Shown: piece by piece, positions 1 through 9,643 of the stretch
Layout: each line of letters starts with the position of its first letter
Position numbering within the stretch: the first letter of the stretch is position 1
Origin: Deltaproteobacteria bacterium
GTDB lineage: Bacteria; Myxococcota_A; UBA9160; UBA4427
Assembly (NCBI GenBank): GCA_002691205.1
Contig: NZHD01000009.1
Location: 1 to 64,000, forward strand
Length of the DNA: 64,000 nt
Direction: 5' to 3'
Position numbers and translations under genes: made by a program
The notes under the pieces: generated by a model
What the model saw: the letters and a program-made list of their open reading frames with translations, nothing else
Database searches by the model: none
Told to the model about the DNA's origin: nothing

Positions 1-143
1 AGCTCGAGATGGTCTCAAGCTTGGGTTCGCCTTGGTCGCCTGTCGTTATGTGCCAGTAATTAGGCGCACCTGTCCCGTTCCGCTTTCGCGGACGACTCTC
101 TGCCCCGATGGGGCAAGGCGACGGAGCGAAAGGAACTAGGGAA
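1..143. other. Window-edge segment, no gene recognised
   Basis: This short stretch lies downstream of the ctaB stop codon. I see no coding sequence, RNA gene or clear terminator in it. It may hold the 3' flank of a neighbour outside the window. Confidence 0.4.
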
Positions 144-1013
144 CTAGAGCCAAGCCCCCAGAGCCAAATCCACAATCATGGCCGCAAAGCAGCCCAGAAG
201 GTAAACCAGGGAAAACAAAAAGAGCCCTCGCGCCGACTGCTCATCCTTGTGCACGCGAAGGCGCCAAGCCCGCTGCAAAAAAACGACCCCCAGGCCAGCG
301 GCCACGGCCACATAAAGCCATCCCAAACCAGGGAGAGTGGCCGGCAGCAGGGCCACCGGAACTAAGGCCACCGACCACGCGACAATGCGATTACACGTCG
401 CGTCCACACCGATCCGGTCGGGAAGCATTGGAAAGCCTGCCCTGGCGTAGTCATCTCTCCGAAAAAGCGCGATCGCATAAAAGTGAGGCGGCTGCCAAAC
501 AAAAATAATCGCGAAGAGCATCCACCCAACCATTCCAATGCTTCCATTGATGGCGGCATCTCCGATGAGGGGCGCGATCGCTCCTGAGATTCCTCCCACA
601 ATGACCGCAAAAGGAGTCCTCGGCTTTAACCAAATGGTGTACACGAAGACATAAATGGCAATCGCAGCCAAAGCAATTAGAGCTGGAGCGGGGCCCGCCT
701 CAAGCCATAAAAGGCTGACCCCGAGAAAGGCCAACAACAAGGCGAAGGCCAATGCGGGACCGGGACGGATTTCTCCTGAAGGCAAAGGACGGTCTTGAGT
801 TCGATCCATCAACGCATCTTGATCTCGCTCAAGGTAGCTATTAAACGCATTCGCAGCGGCTGCCGCCAAAGCGGTCCCAAGCAACGTCCACGCCGTTAAG
901 GATGGAGTCGGCCACCCCCCGCCGGCCAACACCAGCGCCGGCAAACCCGAAAAGAGCACAAGGGGCAGAATCCTAGGCTTCGTTAAAGCCAGATAACTGG
1001 CCGCTGCACTCAT
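144..1013 (-). CDS. ctaB: Protoheme IX farnesyltransferase (heme O synthase)
   Basis: This enzyme attaches a farnesyl group to protoheme to make heme O, the precursor of heme A for aa3-type oxidases. The 289 residues match the family's usual length and are almost entirely hydrophobic helices of a UbiA-type prenyltransferase. The first Asp-rich prenyl-diphosphate site is visible at about residues 55-70 (Asn58, Asp64, Asp66, Asp70), followed by an RPLPSG segment. A second acidic loop (DDYARAGFPMLPDRIG) lies in the middle of the protein. The start codon overlaps the stop of ctaA by four bases (ATGA), so the two are translationally coupled. The pair implies a heme-a-containing terminal oxidase elsewhere in the genome. 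Confidence 0.95.
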   Translation of the reverse strand: MSAAASYLALTKPRILPLVLFSGLPALVLAGGGWPTPSLTAWTLLGTALAAAAANAFNSYLERDQDALMDRTQDRPLPSGEIRPGPALAFALLLAFLGVSLLWLEAGPAPALIALAAIAIYVFVYTIWLKPRTPFAVIVGGISGAIAPLIGDAAINGSIGMVGWMLFAIIFVWQPPHFYAIALFRRDDYARAGFPMLPDRIGVDATCNRIVAWSVALVPVALLPATLPGLGWLYVAVAAGLGVVFLQRAWRLRVHKDEQSARGLFLFSLVYLLGCFAAMIVDLALGAWL

Positions 1014-1975
1014 CCGACTTCAGCCACCCTTCCATGCGTCGTCCGCTCGCTGTAAGCGGTCCCGACGCGTATCACATCCCGTATACACATTGCCGTCACC
1101 AGTACGATGGCCGCTGCGACGGCACTATGCAAGGCGGTCACCCAAATCGGCAATCGAAGCAGCACGTTAGCCGCACCCACCCCAATTTGCATCAAAACCA
1201 GACCAAAACCCAAAGCCGCAAACCGCCCCACACGACCTCGACCCCTGAGAGACCAAGCCAGAGCCGCAAAGCCCAGCAGCAGTAAAACGCCGTTTATGCG
1301 ATGGAGAACCTGAATGCCCACCAGACCCCGCCAGGTGGGGGCCCATTGCAGTCCATTACAGGTGGGAAAATGAGTGCACGCCAGACCCGCGTAGTTGCTG
1401 GCCACCCAGCCACCCAGGACCATCTGCAGGAATACGCAAAATGCCACAGCAAAGGCGAGACCTCGAAGAGCCACAGGAAGCGGCTCGCCGCTTAGGTCTG
1501 TCTGGTCTCCTTCCCGTAAGTCCCGAGAGGTCCAGAGCAGCAAGAGGCAGAATGTGTTTCCCAAAACCAGATGGACACTCACCGTCCAGGGCGCCAGTTG
1601 AAGCAGAACGGTCAGGCCTCCGAAAACCACCTGTACACCGAGAACGAGCCAGACCAAAAGCAGCCGACTCCGCAGACGAGACCGAAGCTCGGGCCAGCGC
1701 ACAATGAGAAAGGTCAAAACGGCCAACCCGAGGGAGATGGCCCCCGCAAAAACTCGGTGCCCCCACTCAAAAGCGACCTCTAAATCAAAACTGGGAACGA
1801 CTTCACCGAAACACAGAGGCCAATCCGGACAGGCCAAACCCGCGTCGTGAGCCCTCACAAGTGCCCCGACAACAATCAAACAGAATGTCAGGCTCGCCGC
1901 GAAGGCAAACCCGTAGCCTAGACGCAGGCGCGCCAAAGTCCCTAAATCCAGATCCGGTGTCGTTTGGGTCTTCAT
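1010..1975 (-). CDS. ctaA: Heme A synthase (CtaA/COX15 family)
   Basis: This membrane enzyme oxidises the C8 methyl of heme O to a formyl group, giving heme A. The 321-residue protein has about eight membrane helices in two homologous halves. Conserved heme-ligand histidines are at about 73 (EWGHR), 135, 225 (VLHR) and 283 (ALHS). Each half has an external cysteine pair, CPDWPLC at 49-55 and CTHFPTC at 200-206, as in the Cys-containing CtaA type. It is first in a two-gene operon and overlaps ctaB by four bases. Upstream, a divergent gene at 2252 leaves a 276-base region that should hold both promoters. Confidence 0.95.
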   Translation of the reverse strand: MKTQTTPDLDLGTLARLRLGYGFAFAASLTFCLIVVGALVRAHDAGLACPDWPLCFGEVVPSFDLEVAFEWGHRVFAGAISLGLAVLTFLIVRWPELRSRLRSRLLLVWLVLGVQVVFGGLTVLLQLAPWTVSVHLVLGNTFCLLLLWTSRDLREGDQTDLSGEPLPVALRGLAFAVAFCVFLQMVLGGWVASNYAGLACTHFPTCNGLQWAPTWRGLVGIQVLHRINGVLLLLGFAALAWSLRGRGRVGRFAALGFGLVLMQIGVGAANVLLRLPIWVTALHSAVAAAIVLVTAMCIRDVIRVGTAYSERTTHGRVAEVG

Positions 1976-2067
1976 CTCGTCAAAACTCCAGGCCTCATAC
2001 GGGGCGATCCTGCGGTGGCGCAGCCCCCGGGGCCTATCCTCAGCCGCTCAACAGGCCCGTCAATTTA

Positions 2068-2087
2068 CACTCCTTGAGGAAGGAGTG
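2068..2087. repeat. 8-bp inverted repeat between ctaA and the divergent gene
   Basis: Two perfect 8-base arms (CACTCCTT at 2068-2075 and AAGGAGTG at 2080-2087) enclose a 4-base loop. The repeat sits in the divergent intergenic region of ctaA and the 2252 gene. It could be an operator or an RNA hairpin in either 5' leader. There is no T-run, so it is not a standard terminator. Confidence 0.45.
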
Positions 2088-2251
2088 CCCCCTTACGAAG
2101 GCTAGCGCAGGGGATCAAACCTGGAGGCGAAATAGGTGCCGCAATCAGTTGCCTCCCCCCTCGCAGAGGCTCTTGGTTGGCCCTTAGGTCAGAGGAGTCT
2201 ACCCTCTGAAAAATTCGAAACCAAACAAAGCCTCGAGCTTCAAGGACCCCC

Positions 2252-2782
2252 ATGGCGAGACGCCCATTCAAGCCCTCAAAAAATCTAAAAAACCTTATTC
2301 TGGCTCTCTGCGTGATCCTCGTGATCGGACTCGGCCTTCTCGCCACCCGGGGGCTGTGGAATGAGGCCCCAAGCCTCTCTTCACTCAGTGAAGGGATAGG
2401 CCCCGCCTCAAACTCCGAGTTGAGCGGCGACTTGATAAAAACGCCGCCCTCCGCATCTGGCGACACCGCCGGCACCGATCGGCTCATCCTCCGAGCAGGA
2501 ATCGATGGGCAAATCGAACTGGCCCAATGGCCCAAAGACGAGCCGCTCCAAGTTGAACTTGAACTCCGGCCCGATCTCACCGCTGATTTCAGCGTCGAAT
2601 CAGCTTGGATCTACCAAGAAGACCAGGAGCCCCTTCAAATTCAAACCCAACGAACGGGGACGCACTCCATCCAAGCCGAAGTTATGCCCAACGGGCTCTC
2701 TTTCGGTCGCGCGATCCTCGAACTGCGCACCGATGAAAAGTCGCATTTTGCCCTTCGTCGCTTTTCGGTGGTTTTCCGCTGA
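2252..2782 (+). CDS. Membrane-anchored hypothetical protein, possibly FixH-like
   Basis: This is a 176-residue protein with a basic N-terminus, one strong membrane helix at about residues 12-31, a Ser/Gly-rich linker to about 70, and a C-terminal domain of alternating beta strands ending at the terminal Arg. The topology suggests a domain anchored outside the cytoplasmic membrane. The single helix plus small beta domain recalls FixH/YtkA-type proteins, and its position divergent from ctaA-ctaB makes a cytochrome-oxidase accessory role conceivable. I see no metal-binding motif, so the function is unassigned. The ATG follows AAGGA at a suitable distance. It is convergent with the large propeller gene, nine bases away. 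Confidence 0.6.
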   Translation: MARRPFKPSKNLKNLILALCVILVIGLGLLATRGLWNEAPSLSSLSEGIGPASNSELSGDLIKTPPSASGDTAGTDRLILRAGIDGQIELAQWPKDEPLQVELELRPDLTADFSVESAWIYQEDQEPLQIQTQRTGTHSIQAEVMPNGLSFGRAILELRTDEKSHFALRRFSVVFR

Positions 2783-2790
2783 AGGGCGAG

Positions 2791-5700
2791 TCAGCGAATT
2801 CGTGGACGTAACCTCAAAGAGGTCGAAAAACCGAAGCCCGCTAAAACGGTCACCCAAAGGATCCAACCCTGTGTGTTAAAAATCGGGACTTCCGTCACAT
2901 TGGGCGAAGACGCATTGTTAGGATTCCAACCGTTCGCCACCTCTTCTCCGTCCAAAATGCCATCGCCATCAGTGTCGGCCACGAAGGACAAACTGCCCGT
3001 GTCGGACGCACTCACAAACGTCCCCGTACCCGTCTCCACCACGTCAAGCAGGCCGTCATTATCGTCGTCAAGGTCACAGGCGTTGCCCTCAGAGTCACCA
3101 TCGGTATTCGTCTGCGCCGCGTTGCTTACCTCGGGACAATTATCCAAAGCATCGAGAGCCATGTCTGCATCTCGATCAATCCCCATGCGCCACCCTGATC
3201 CGGGTGGAACGCAGGTGTAGGTGACCGTCGCCGAGCCCGTCGCCAATGCGCGAATCCCAATATTGTCCCTCAAAAGATGGTCTTGATCATCTCTAAAAAG
3301 CCCCAGAGTCGGTTCAAACACGGCTCCGCGCACCGTTCCGGCCGACTGAGCCTTCACAATCAAGTCACATTCAGGCACATTCCCGCCAAGAGTCAGCGAA
3401 TTATAGAACGACGACGCCCGCGCCTTGAGCAGGTCGATCCGAGCATTCACCTCGGCCCCTCCCGCCGAAGTGAGAGTCACTTGCTGGCCCACGATCGGTG
3501 CAACATCAGTCGGAAACGCGAGGGAGAAGGCCTCAAGGTCTGCTTCCGCAGATTCGCTCAACTGAAATACGGGCGCGGTCAAGAAGCTCGATACGCTCCC
3601 CACGGCACCATCATGAAGAAAACCGAAACCTCGAACCTGGTCTCCAAGCGATGTCGCCTCGTTGCTATCTCCGAAAAAGCCGATCTTCATATACATATTC
3701 CGCATCTGGGCCACCTTGGCATCCTGGGGCTCGTTCTCAAAAGTGCGGTCCCCTCCTGTCCCGAAGAAACCCTGCGAGGGATCCAACGTATGGCAGCCAT
3801 CACAAGCTGCCACCACATCACTGAGCGGCGCCCCTTCCGAGGCAAGGAAGAGATTCCGACCGGCGTTCTGCTGTGCGGTTAAGGAATTATCAAGGTTCCG
3901 AATGGGATTTGGCGGCATTTGAAGTTGAAGAGTGAAATCCGTGAACTTCTGCATTTCATCGTCACTAATCGTTCCGTCCATTCCCAAAAGGCCTTCGAAA
4001 GCCACGATGAAGTTAAAATAGCTTCTCTCTTCGTTGCACGCGGCGCCGGTGGGCTCGTTACACGGATCGATGCCCAGAACACCATCGACTCGGTCACCTC
4101 GCCAGTGATGCGCGCCGTGGGTTGAGATTCCGCGCAGAGGCTGGGTCGTCATGGGGCCCTTCATGGGATGAAAGGTCAGCTGTCCGGGAAGAATGGGCAC
4201 CGCTTCCTTCTGACTATTCGTGGTGACGTGTTCATCCGGATCACCCAGGTTCCACGCAAGGTGGTCAACATCACCAAAAGGGTGACAGTGGGCACAAGAC
4301 TGATCGCCCCCAAGTGAAGTCGCGCGAGCATCGTAGAGAAAAGGGCGGCCTTCAATTAATGAGGCCGGCTCCGGATTATGCAAGGCCAGCGTTTGAAGCG
4401 TGGTGCGAGAAGAGAGCGAAATGGAGGAGACAGCATTATCAAAGCGAGTCAGTACATAAAGGCGACCGTGGGCTTCATCGAGGACGATGCCGGCCGGCCC
4501 TCCATTGGTCTCGATGTACTGCGCACTGGCCACCGTAGGATCGAAATTCGACTCGAACAAAGGGTCCTCAAGGGCCGCAGTGTCAATGACGCCAATTCGA
4601 GAGGACCCGAAGGCCGCCACATAGACCTTCTGCCCGTCACCTGAGACAACCACTTCAAGCGGTGTGGCCAAGCTGTGATCGGCCTGTGTCTCGTCCACAA
4701 GGTCAGGCACATCAGTGTGCAACTGGTTGTAGTCGATATGCTGATTGAGATCCTGAGGGTCCACGGTCGAGGTGGCTGGGTCCACTACGGTGATCCGGGT
4801 TCTTGCAAAACGCCCCTGGAGAGTCGAGCCTCCGTGATTTCCAGGCCCCTCAAAGCGAATATGATTCAGCAGCTCGGTATTGGTGACATAAAGCTTTTCG
4901 GTGAGTGGGTTAACGACCATATTGAAGTTGGTCGTCCCCACGGAAGCGAAGGAGATAATTCCTGGATCTCCACTGGCCGAAACGTTCGCGTCAAACGAAA
5001 AAACATCCAAATCGGGCAGAGACACCCGCACCACAGGACTCCAATCGCGGTTCACGGCATCCCTCCAGGCCGACCCGTCATACTTGACGATCACGCCTGT
5101 TTCAGGAGCAAGATCCCCCGATGCGTTGTCATGCGGCCCTGGCACGCCACCCGGTGCACCGGTAATCGGATCGGGAGAAGCCGAATCAAATCCATCGGGC
5201 ACAGAGGTTTCCAAAATGGCCGTCGTCTGATTCCCAGACATAAAGCCCGCTACGTAGACTCTATTTCCATCCGGACTGGGTGCCAGACCACGCGGCGTGT
5301 CTGTAAAAAGACTCAGAATGCGAATTGGAGTCCCCCCCAATAGATGACCGGGATTCGTCGCATCGAAAATCCAAACATCGGCGCGCGGAACACCCGGAGT
5401 AGTGAGTTGAGGATCGCCCGCCCCGTTCACTCCTGCGAGTGTGGCGTCGACTCGGTGCTGACCGCGATGCGCGGTGCTGATAAAAGCACGCGTTCCGCCC
5501 GCACCCGCAAAAACGATATCCCTCGGCTCATCCCCCACCAGCAGAGTGCGGACCACCTGCCGCGGAGTCGAAGAAATATCAATCACACTTACGCTATCTG
5601 AAAGATGATTAACAACCCAAAATTCAGCGTTATTCCGAGCCGCCACGGCCACAGGCTCCAGGCCAACGGACACTGAACCCAAGTGAGTTAAACCCGAGGC

Positions 5701-5925
5701 CGCCACATCAAAAATTTCAACGCGACCATCGGGGGTGTTGCACACAACCAAACGAGTGCCGTCCGGAGAAAGCGCCATGGGTCGAACCGAGCCGCTTTCA
5801 AACGCCACAAAATCAGTCTGAGCATGACTGAGACTCGAAAATAAAAAGATGATCAGGCACGAAAGAAAGAGACCGGCCGATCTGCGGTTCATTGGGTCTG
5901 CCATGCTTTTAAAATTCACTCCCAT
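2791..5925 (-). CDS. Exported beta-propeller / diheme cytochrome c peroxidase-like protein with TSP3 repeats and CTERM tail
   Basis: This protein has about 1044 residues. In order it has: a signal peptide (hydrophobic core about 18-35); YVTN/YNCE-like propeller blades to about 515, with repeated SPDG and VYVA-type strands; a diheme cytochrome region with CAHCH at about 544 and CDGCH at about 708, resembling the MauG/cytochrome c peroxidase superfamily; acidic DxDxD calcium-binding repeats at about 917-995 like thrombospondin type 3; and a tail with a Pro, a Gly, a hydrophobic helix and terminal arginines (about 1010-1044). The tail resembles IPTL-CTERM sorting signals. It is probably a surface or periplasmic redox protein of unknown substrate. 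An upstream TTG (5940) and internal ATGs (5904, 5892) are alternative starts. Confidence 0.8.
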   Translation of the reverse strand: MGVNFKSMADPMNRRSAGLFLSCLIIFLFSSLSHAQTDFVAFESGSVRPMALSPDGTRLVVCNTPDGRVEIFDVAASGLTHLGSVSVGLEPVAVAARNNAEFWVVNHLSDSVSVIDISSTPRQVVRTLLVGDEPRDIVFAGAGGTRAFISTAHRGQHRVDATLAGVNGAGDPQLTTPGVPRADVWIFDATNPGHLLGGTPIRILSLFTDTPRGLAPSPDGNRVYVAGFMSGNQTTAILETSVPDGFDSASPDPITGAPGGVPGPHDNASGDLAPETGVIVKYDGSAWRDAVNRDWSPVVRVSLPDLDVFSFDANVSASGDPGIISFASVGTTNFNMVVNPLTEKLYVTNTELLNHIRFEGPGNHGGSTLQGRFARTRITVVDPATSTVDPQDLNQHIDYNQLHTDVPDLVDETQADHSLATPLEVVVSGDGQKVYVAAFGSSRIGVIDTAALEDPLFESNFDPTVASAQYIETNGGPAGIVLDEAHGRLYVLTRFDNAVSSISLSSRTTLQTLALHNPEPASLIEGRPFLYDARATSLGGDQSCAHCHPFGDVDHLAWNLGDPDEHVTTNSQKEAVPILPGQLTFHPMKGPMTTQPLRGISTHGAHHWRGDRVDGVLGIDPCNEPTGAACNEERSYFNFIVAFEGLLGMDGTISDDEMQKFTDFTLQLQMPPNPIRNLDNSLTAQQNAGRNLFLASEGAPLSDVVAACDGCHTLDPSQGFFGTGGDRTFENEPQDAKVAQMRNMYMKIGFFGDSNEATSLGDQVRGFGFLHDGAVGSVSSFLTAPVFQLSESAEADLEAFSLAFPTDVAPIVGQQVTLTSAGGAEVNARIDLLKARASSFYNSLTLGGNVPECDLIVKAQSAGTVRGAVFEPTLGLFRDDQDHLLRDNIGIRALATGSATVTYTCVPPGSGWRMGIDRDADMALDALDNCPEVSNAAQTNTDGDSEGNACDLDDDNDGLLDVVETGTGTFVSASDTGSLSFVADTDGDGILDGEEVANGWNPNNASSPNVTEVPIFNTQGWILWVTVLAGFGFSTSLRLRPRIR

Positions 5926-6141
5926 CTTTCCTGCAAACAAGGCCTATAAAGTACCATCTCGCAAAAGAAAAATGCAGAGATCTTTTGACTTCTTCAAACG
6001 TACCTTCACAATTTGCAAAATCCCTCGCCCCGCGAGGACCCTCGGCCGACTTTTTCACAAAACGAAAGCCCACAGGCCCTCAAAACGACTCTGAGGCCGG
6101 CAGAGAACATTTTTTTCAAACGTTAAGAATAAAGAAGCTCA

Positions 6142-7281
6142 TCACTCTAAAAGTGAACGAATGGGCTCGCCCACGGTCTCGAGCTCAATCAAAAACGTAT
6201 CGTGACCATATGGAGAATCGATCTCAGAATAAATCACCGATACGCCAGCCTCCCTCATCAGGCTCGCGAGTTCCCTCTGCTGCCAAACGGGAAAAAGGAT
6301 GTCTGACTTCACCCCAACGATCAAAGCGGGGCACCGAATATCCGTGAGTCCTCCTCCCTGCCTCACTCTCTCATCGTCGCCGGCTTTAGGATCTGTCACA
6401 TCAAACAGATCCATGGCCTTTGAAATATAGAGATAGGAATTGGGGTCATACTGCAAGCAGAACTTATCTCCCTGATAAGCGAGATAGGTCTCTACCTGAA
6501 AATCTTCATCTAAACGCGGAGGCTTTCCGCTGGCTCTCTTTCGCCCGAAGCGCTCCATCCACTCCGGGCCCGAGCGGTACGTAATCGTCCCCATTTCACG
6601 CGCCACACGAAGCCCTCGATGAGGAAAACTTTCACCGTAGTAACGGCCCTCGCGCCAGTCTGGATCCGCCATCACGGCTTGACGCTGAACGAACCGCATG
6701 GCAATGGACTGAGGGTGAGAGCACGCTGCCGCCGATATGCTTACCAGACGATCTACCCGATCGGGAGCAATGGCCGCCAACATCAATGACTGCATGCCGC
6801 CGAGAGAAGCCCCCACAGAGGCGTGTAATTTGTCAATTCCCAAATGGTCCAACAAGAGCAACTGAGCTCGCACCATGTCCTGTACGGTAATGATTGGAAA
6901 GTCTGTCGCGTAGGGCACATCGCTCACGGGATTGGTCGAGGATGGACCGGTGCTCCCGTAACACCCCCCCAACAAATTCGTACAAATCACAAAGAATCGT
7001 CGCGTATCAATGGGGCAACCCGGCCCCACAAAATCCTCCCACCAACCGGGGTGAGGATTGCGATCATGGCTTCGAGCATGAGAAGAAGCCGACAGACCCG
7101 TATGTAGAAGAACGACGTTGTCCTTTTCTTCGGAAAGCTCGCCCCAACTCTCCCACGCCAAATTAAGCTCCGGCAAAACACCGCCCCATTCGCACTCAAA
7201 GGGCTTCGCATAATGAAACGTGTCATAGCCAGACACCACGCGCTCGTATTCAGGCTCAGGACCCGCAGAAACTTCAGTCAT
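6142..7281 (-). CDS. metX: Homoserine O-acetyltransferase (MetX family)
   Basis: This enzyme acylates L-homoserine as the first committed step of methionine synthesis in the direct-sulfhydrylation route. The 379-residue length and alpha/beta-hydrolase fold are typical. The nucleophile Ser159 lies in GASLGG, the acid is probably Asp327, and the His is His360 in the YGHDTFL motif. The GSTGPSSTNP segment (about 109-118) is characteristic of MetX. Sequence alone does not prove acetyl rather than succinyl donor use. It is a single gene here, with no metY partner next to it, followed by a 200-base gap that I cannot interpret. Confidence 0.93.
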   Translation of the reverse strand: MTEVSAGPEPEYERVVSGYDTFHYAKPFECEWGGVLPELNLAWESWGELSEEKDNVVLLHTGLSASSHARSHDRNPHPGWWEDFVGPGCPIDTRRFFVICTNLLGGCYGSTGPSSTNPVSDVPYATDFPIITVQDMVRAQLLLLDHLGIDKLHASVGASLGGMQSLMLAAIAPDRVDRLVSISAAACSHPQSIAMRFVQRQAVMADPDWREGRYYGESFPHRGLRVAREMGTITYRSGPEWMERFGRKRASGKPPRLDEDFQVETYLAYQGDKFCLQYDPNSYLYISKAMDLFDVTDPKAGDDERVRQGGGLTDIRCPALIVGVKSDILFPVWQQRELASLMREAGVSVIYSEIDSPYGHDTFLIELETVGEPIRSLLE

Positions 7282-7375
7282 GCGATCAATTTAGAACGTC
7301 CCAAGCTTCCAGTCACGCAAAAAGAATGAATTCCCAACCGGCTTTGTCGCACACCAAAATCAAGAGAATCCATAC

Positions 7376-8149
7376 TTAAAGCATATGTGGATTGACCCCG
7401 ATTCCCCCGTCGCAAGTAAGCGTTGTCCCTGTCACAAAAGAGGAACGATTCGAAGCCAGCCAAATCACCGCCTCTGCAATCTCGCGAGGCTGCCCCACCC
7501 TACGCAAAGCATGCTGCGCCACCGTCTTCTCTTTAAACTCGGGAAACTTTTCGAAGTACAAACTTAAACCCGGCGTCTCAAACCCTCCTGGCGCCACCGC
7601 ATTGACCCGAACGCCTTGAGCCGAGTACTCGGCGGCCCCTGTCCGAGTCAGCGCCTCCACCCCCCCTTTGGCCGCAACATAGGGTCCGAGAAAAGCTTCC
7701 CCTTTACCCACACTCGCTGTGGAAATGTTCACAATGGACCCACCCCCCGAATTCAGCATGGCGGGAATTTCATACTTCATGCCATGAAAAATTCCCTTAA
7801 GACAAACGTCAACCGTCCGAGACCAAGTCGAGTCGTCCGTCTCATGCAACGGCATAAAATCTTCAAAACCACCCGCTGCGTTATTTGAGGCCCAACTCAG
7901 ACCCCCTAGTTCTTTAACCGCGCGAGCCACCGCGGATGCCATTTGCTCGGCCGACGTGACATCCGCCTCGATGGCTATAGCCTCGCCGCCTCGGGCGCGA
8001 ACCGCTTCGACGGTCTTCTCCGCCGCTTCGAGGCGTATATCCAGGACAGCCACGGGGGCCCCTTCTTCAGCCGCCAACAAGCAAGTCGCTCTTCCCAAAC
8101 CAGAGCCCGCGCCCGTCACAAGACCGGGCCGCCCATCCAACATCCCCAT
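7376..8149 (-). CDS. Short-chain dehydrogenase/reductase
   Basis: This is a classical SDR of about 257 residues. The NAD(P)-binding TGAGSGLG motif is at the N-terminus and an acidic residue ends beta2 (VLDIRLE), which favours NAD(H). NNAAGG, the catalytic Ser, and a YVAAK active-site Tyr/Lys follow in the right order. The C-terminal FVTGTTLTCDGG segment is typical of the family. The ATG at 8149 is preferred because GGAGGAG precedes it by four bases; an upstream in-frame start at 8194 has no such site. The substrate is not predictable. It is divergent from the 8342 gene. Confidence 0.88.
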   Translation of the reverse strand: MGMLDGRPGLVTGAGSGLGRATCLLAAEEGAPVAVLDIRLEAAEKTVEAVRARGGEAIAIEADVTSAEQMASAVARAVKELGGLSWASNNAAGGFEDFMPLHETDDSTWSRTVDVCLKGIFHGMKYEIPAMLNSGGGSIVNISTASVGKGEAFLGPYVAAKGGVEALTRTGAAEYSAQGVRVNAVAPGGFETPGLSLYFEKFPEFKEKTVAQHALRRVGQPREIAEAVIWLASNRSSFVTGTTLTCDGGIGVNPHML

Positions 8150-8341
8150 CGTCTCCTCCGCCCTCTTTTCAAATAAGCCGCAAATCGGAGCCACAGGCCT
8201 CGCTCCCAGGCCCCTCTCTTCTACAAAAAAGCGCTCGCACGAAATCAGAGCCGTAAGACTGCCGACGACCTAGAATTCACAGACTAGCTAACACGCTCAT
8301 GCCCAGTCGAGCTATGATTCCCTTCACTCAAGGAGACCGAT

Positions 8342-8944
8342 GTGAAGCTAAGCCAAATGATTCAAGACCAAGCCCCCATGGAGGAACTAGCCGCCCATCT
8401 CGATTCCTTGCCGGCCTTGGAGCGCCGCGCACAGACACTGGCCGTCGAAGCCAAGTTACAAAAGCTGCTGTACGAACGAGCGCAAAGTTCAGCGCCGCTG
8501 AGTCTCGACTTCTTTGTCCCCCCCCACGTGCCCGATAACACCGAAGTCATTCACTACGGCCGCAACGCGATGCCGGCTTTTCAATACTTCCAGAAACGTT
8601 GGGCCAGACCTGCGAATAAAGAAGGGCAACTCATTGGCTATAACGAAGCCTCAATGAGACCCCTGATCGGTCCGGGTTATTTCGTCGCTCACCCTACGGA
8701 TGCAGAAGGCACCGACGTCAGAGGCGCTGTGGTCGTGGACTACTTCATGACCCCCGACCCCACCACGCCTCCGGGTTGGCCCAGAGTCAGACCGAATAGC
8801 CGCGGCCTACAAATGTTTGTGTACAACAAAACTCGCGACTACATGCGACGGATCTCGCAGCACGTCTCCATCGGAATCGCCTACCGACAAGAAAAAACGG
8901 TCATGGGCTACTTCGTTCTGTGTCGCGACGACAAAACTCAGTAA
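8342..8944 (+). CDS. Conserved-looking protein of unknown function
   Basis: This is a 200-residue soluble protein beginning at GTG, with AAGGAG seven to eight bases upstream. It has an acidic helical N-terminus followed by a beta-rich domain with several charged and aromatic motifs, for example YNKTRDYMRRISQH near residue 165. There is no signal peptide or membrane helix. I do not recognise the family. It is convergent with the downstream esterase gene, separated by only three bases. Confidence 0.7.
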   Translation: MKLSQMIQDQAPMEELAAHLDSLPALERRAQTLAVEAKLQKLLYERAQSSAPLSLDFFVPPHVPDNTEVIHYGRNAMPAFQYFQKRWARPANKEGQLIGYNEASMRPLIGPGYFVAHPTDAEGTDVRGAVVVDYFMTPDPTTPPGWPRVRPNSRGLQMFVYNKTRDYMRRISQHVSIGIAYRQEKTVMGYFVLCRDDKTQ

Positions 8945-8947
8945 AAA

Positions 8948-9643
8948 TTAAGACCGATAATTGAAGTACCAATTTAAAGCTTGAGGCTGGAAATCACGAG
9001 AGGGCCAGTGTCGCCCTCCCTCGTCGATTGAAAATTCAACCGTATATCCGGCTTTCTTTAACTGTTCTTGCATGGGGCGGGCCACCTGTTCGAAACTAAA
9101 AAGTTCGTCATGCGTCCCATATTCAAGATAGAAGCGAGTCCGACGACTCGTTCGCCCCAGGGCTCTTCGGTCCATGCTGGCAAATCCTGCAGCCCAGCAA
9201 AGCACTGCATCAAAAAAGCCCGGATTCGAGAGCGAAAGCGAAAGCGCGTAACTCGCTCCGTCGGAATAGCCGATTAAACACTGCGCAAAAGGGTCGATGG
9301 GATAGCGCCGGTAAATCAGATCCCACGCAAACTCAAGAAACGCAAAATCCTCCCCCTGCCCCCCCGCAATCAAGTCCCACGTTGGGGCTACCGAGCGTGG
9401 AATAAAGAAAAAAGCCTCTCGCGCCTCAGGCTCATCGCGGCAAGCCTTGACCAGCATTTCATCCTGACGACCCGCGCCATGAAAGACCGTAAAGAGAGGA
9501 TAGATTCGACTTGGGTCAATTTCTTCCGGCGTCAGAAGCACCCCCCGTGCCTCTTTCTGCTCAATCTGAACAAATCCAGTGGGCGACTTCTCTTCTCTTT
9601 CTTCTACGGCTCTGTGCTTTAGATCTAACGTCATTCGTTCCAT
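8948..9643 (-). CDS. Alpha/beta-hydrolase, predicted esterase
   Basis: This is a hydrolase of about 231 residues with the fold's hallmarks: an HGAGR oxyanion loop, a nucleophile elbow GYSDGAS, an Asp in THDELF and a His in GRHWPS near the end. The arrangement resembles the esterase/phospholipase (carboxylesterase-like) family. There is no signal peptide, so it is probably cytoplasmic. The start is uncertain. ATGs at 9643 and 9634 both fit, and a longer reading from 9694 adds a Cys-containing leader that looks non-coding. Confidence 0.75.
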   Translation of the reverse strand: MERMTLDLKHRAVEEREEKSPTGFVQIEQKEARGVLLTPEEIDPSRIYPLFTVFHGAGRQDEMLVKACRDEPEAREAFFFIPRSVAPTWDLIAGGQGEDFAFLEFAWDLIYRRYPIDPFAQCLIGYSDGASYALSLSLSNPGFFDAVLCWAAGFASMDRRALGRTSRRTRFYLEYGTHDELFSFEQVARPMQEQLKKAGYTVEFSIDEGGRHWPSRDFQPQALNWYFNYRS

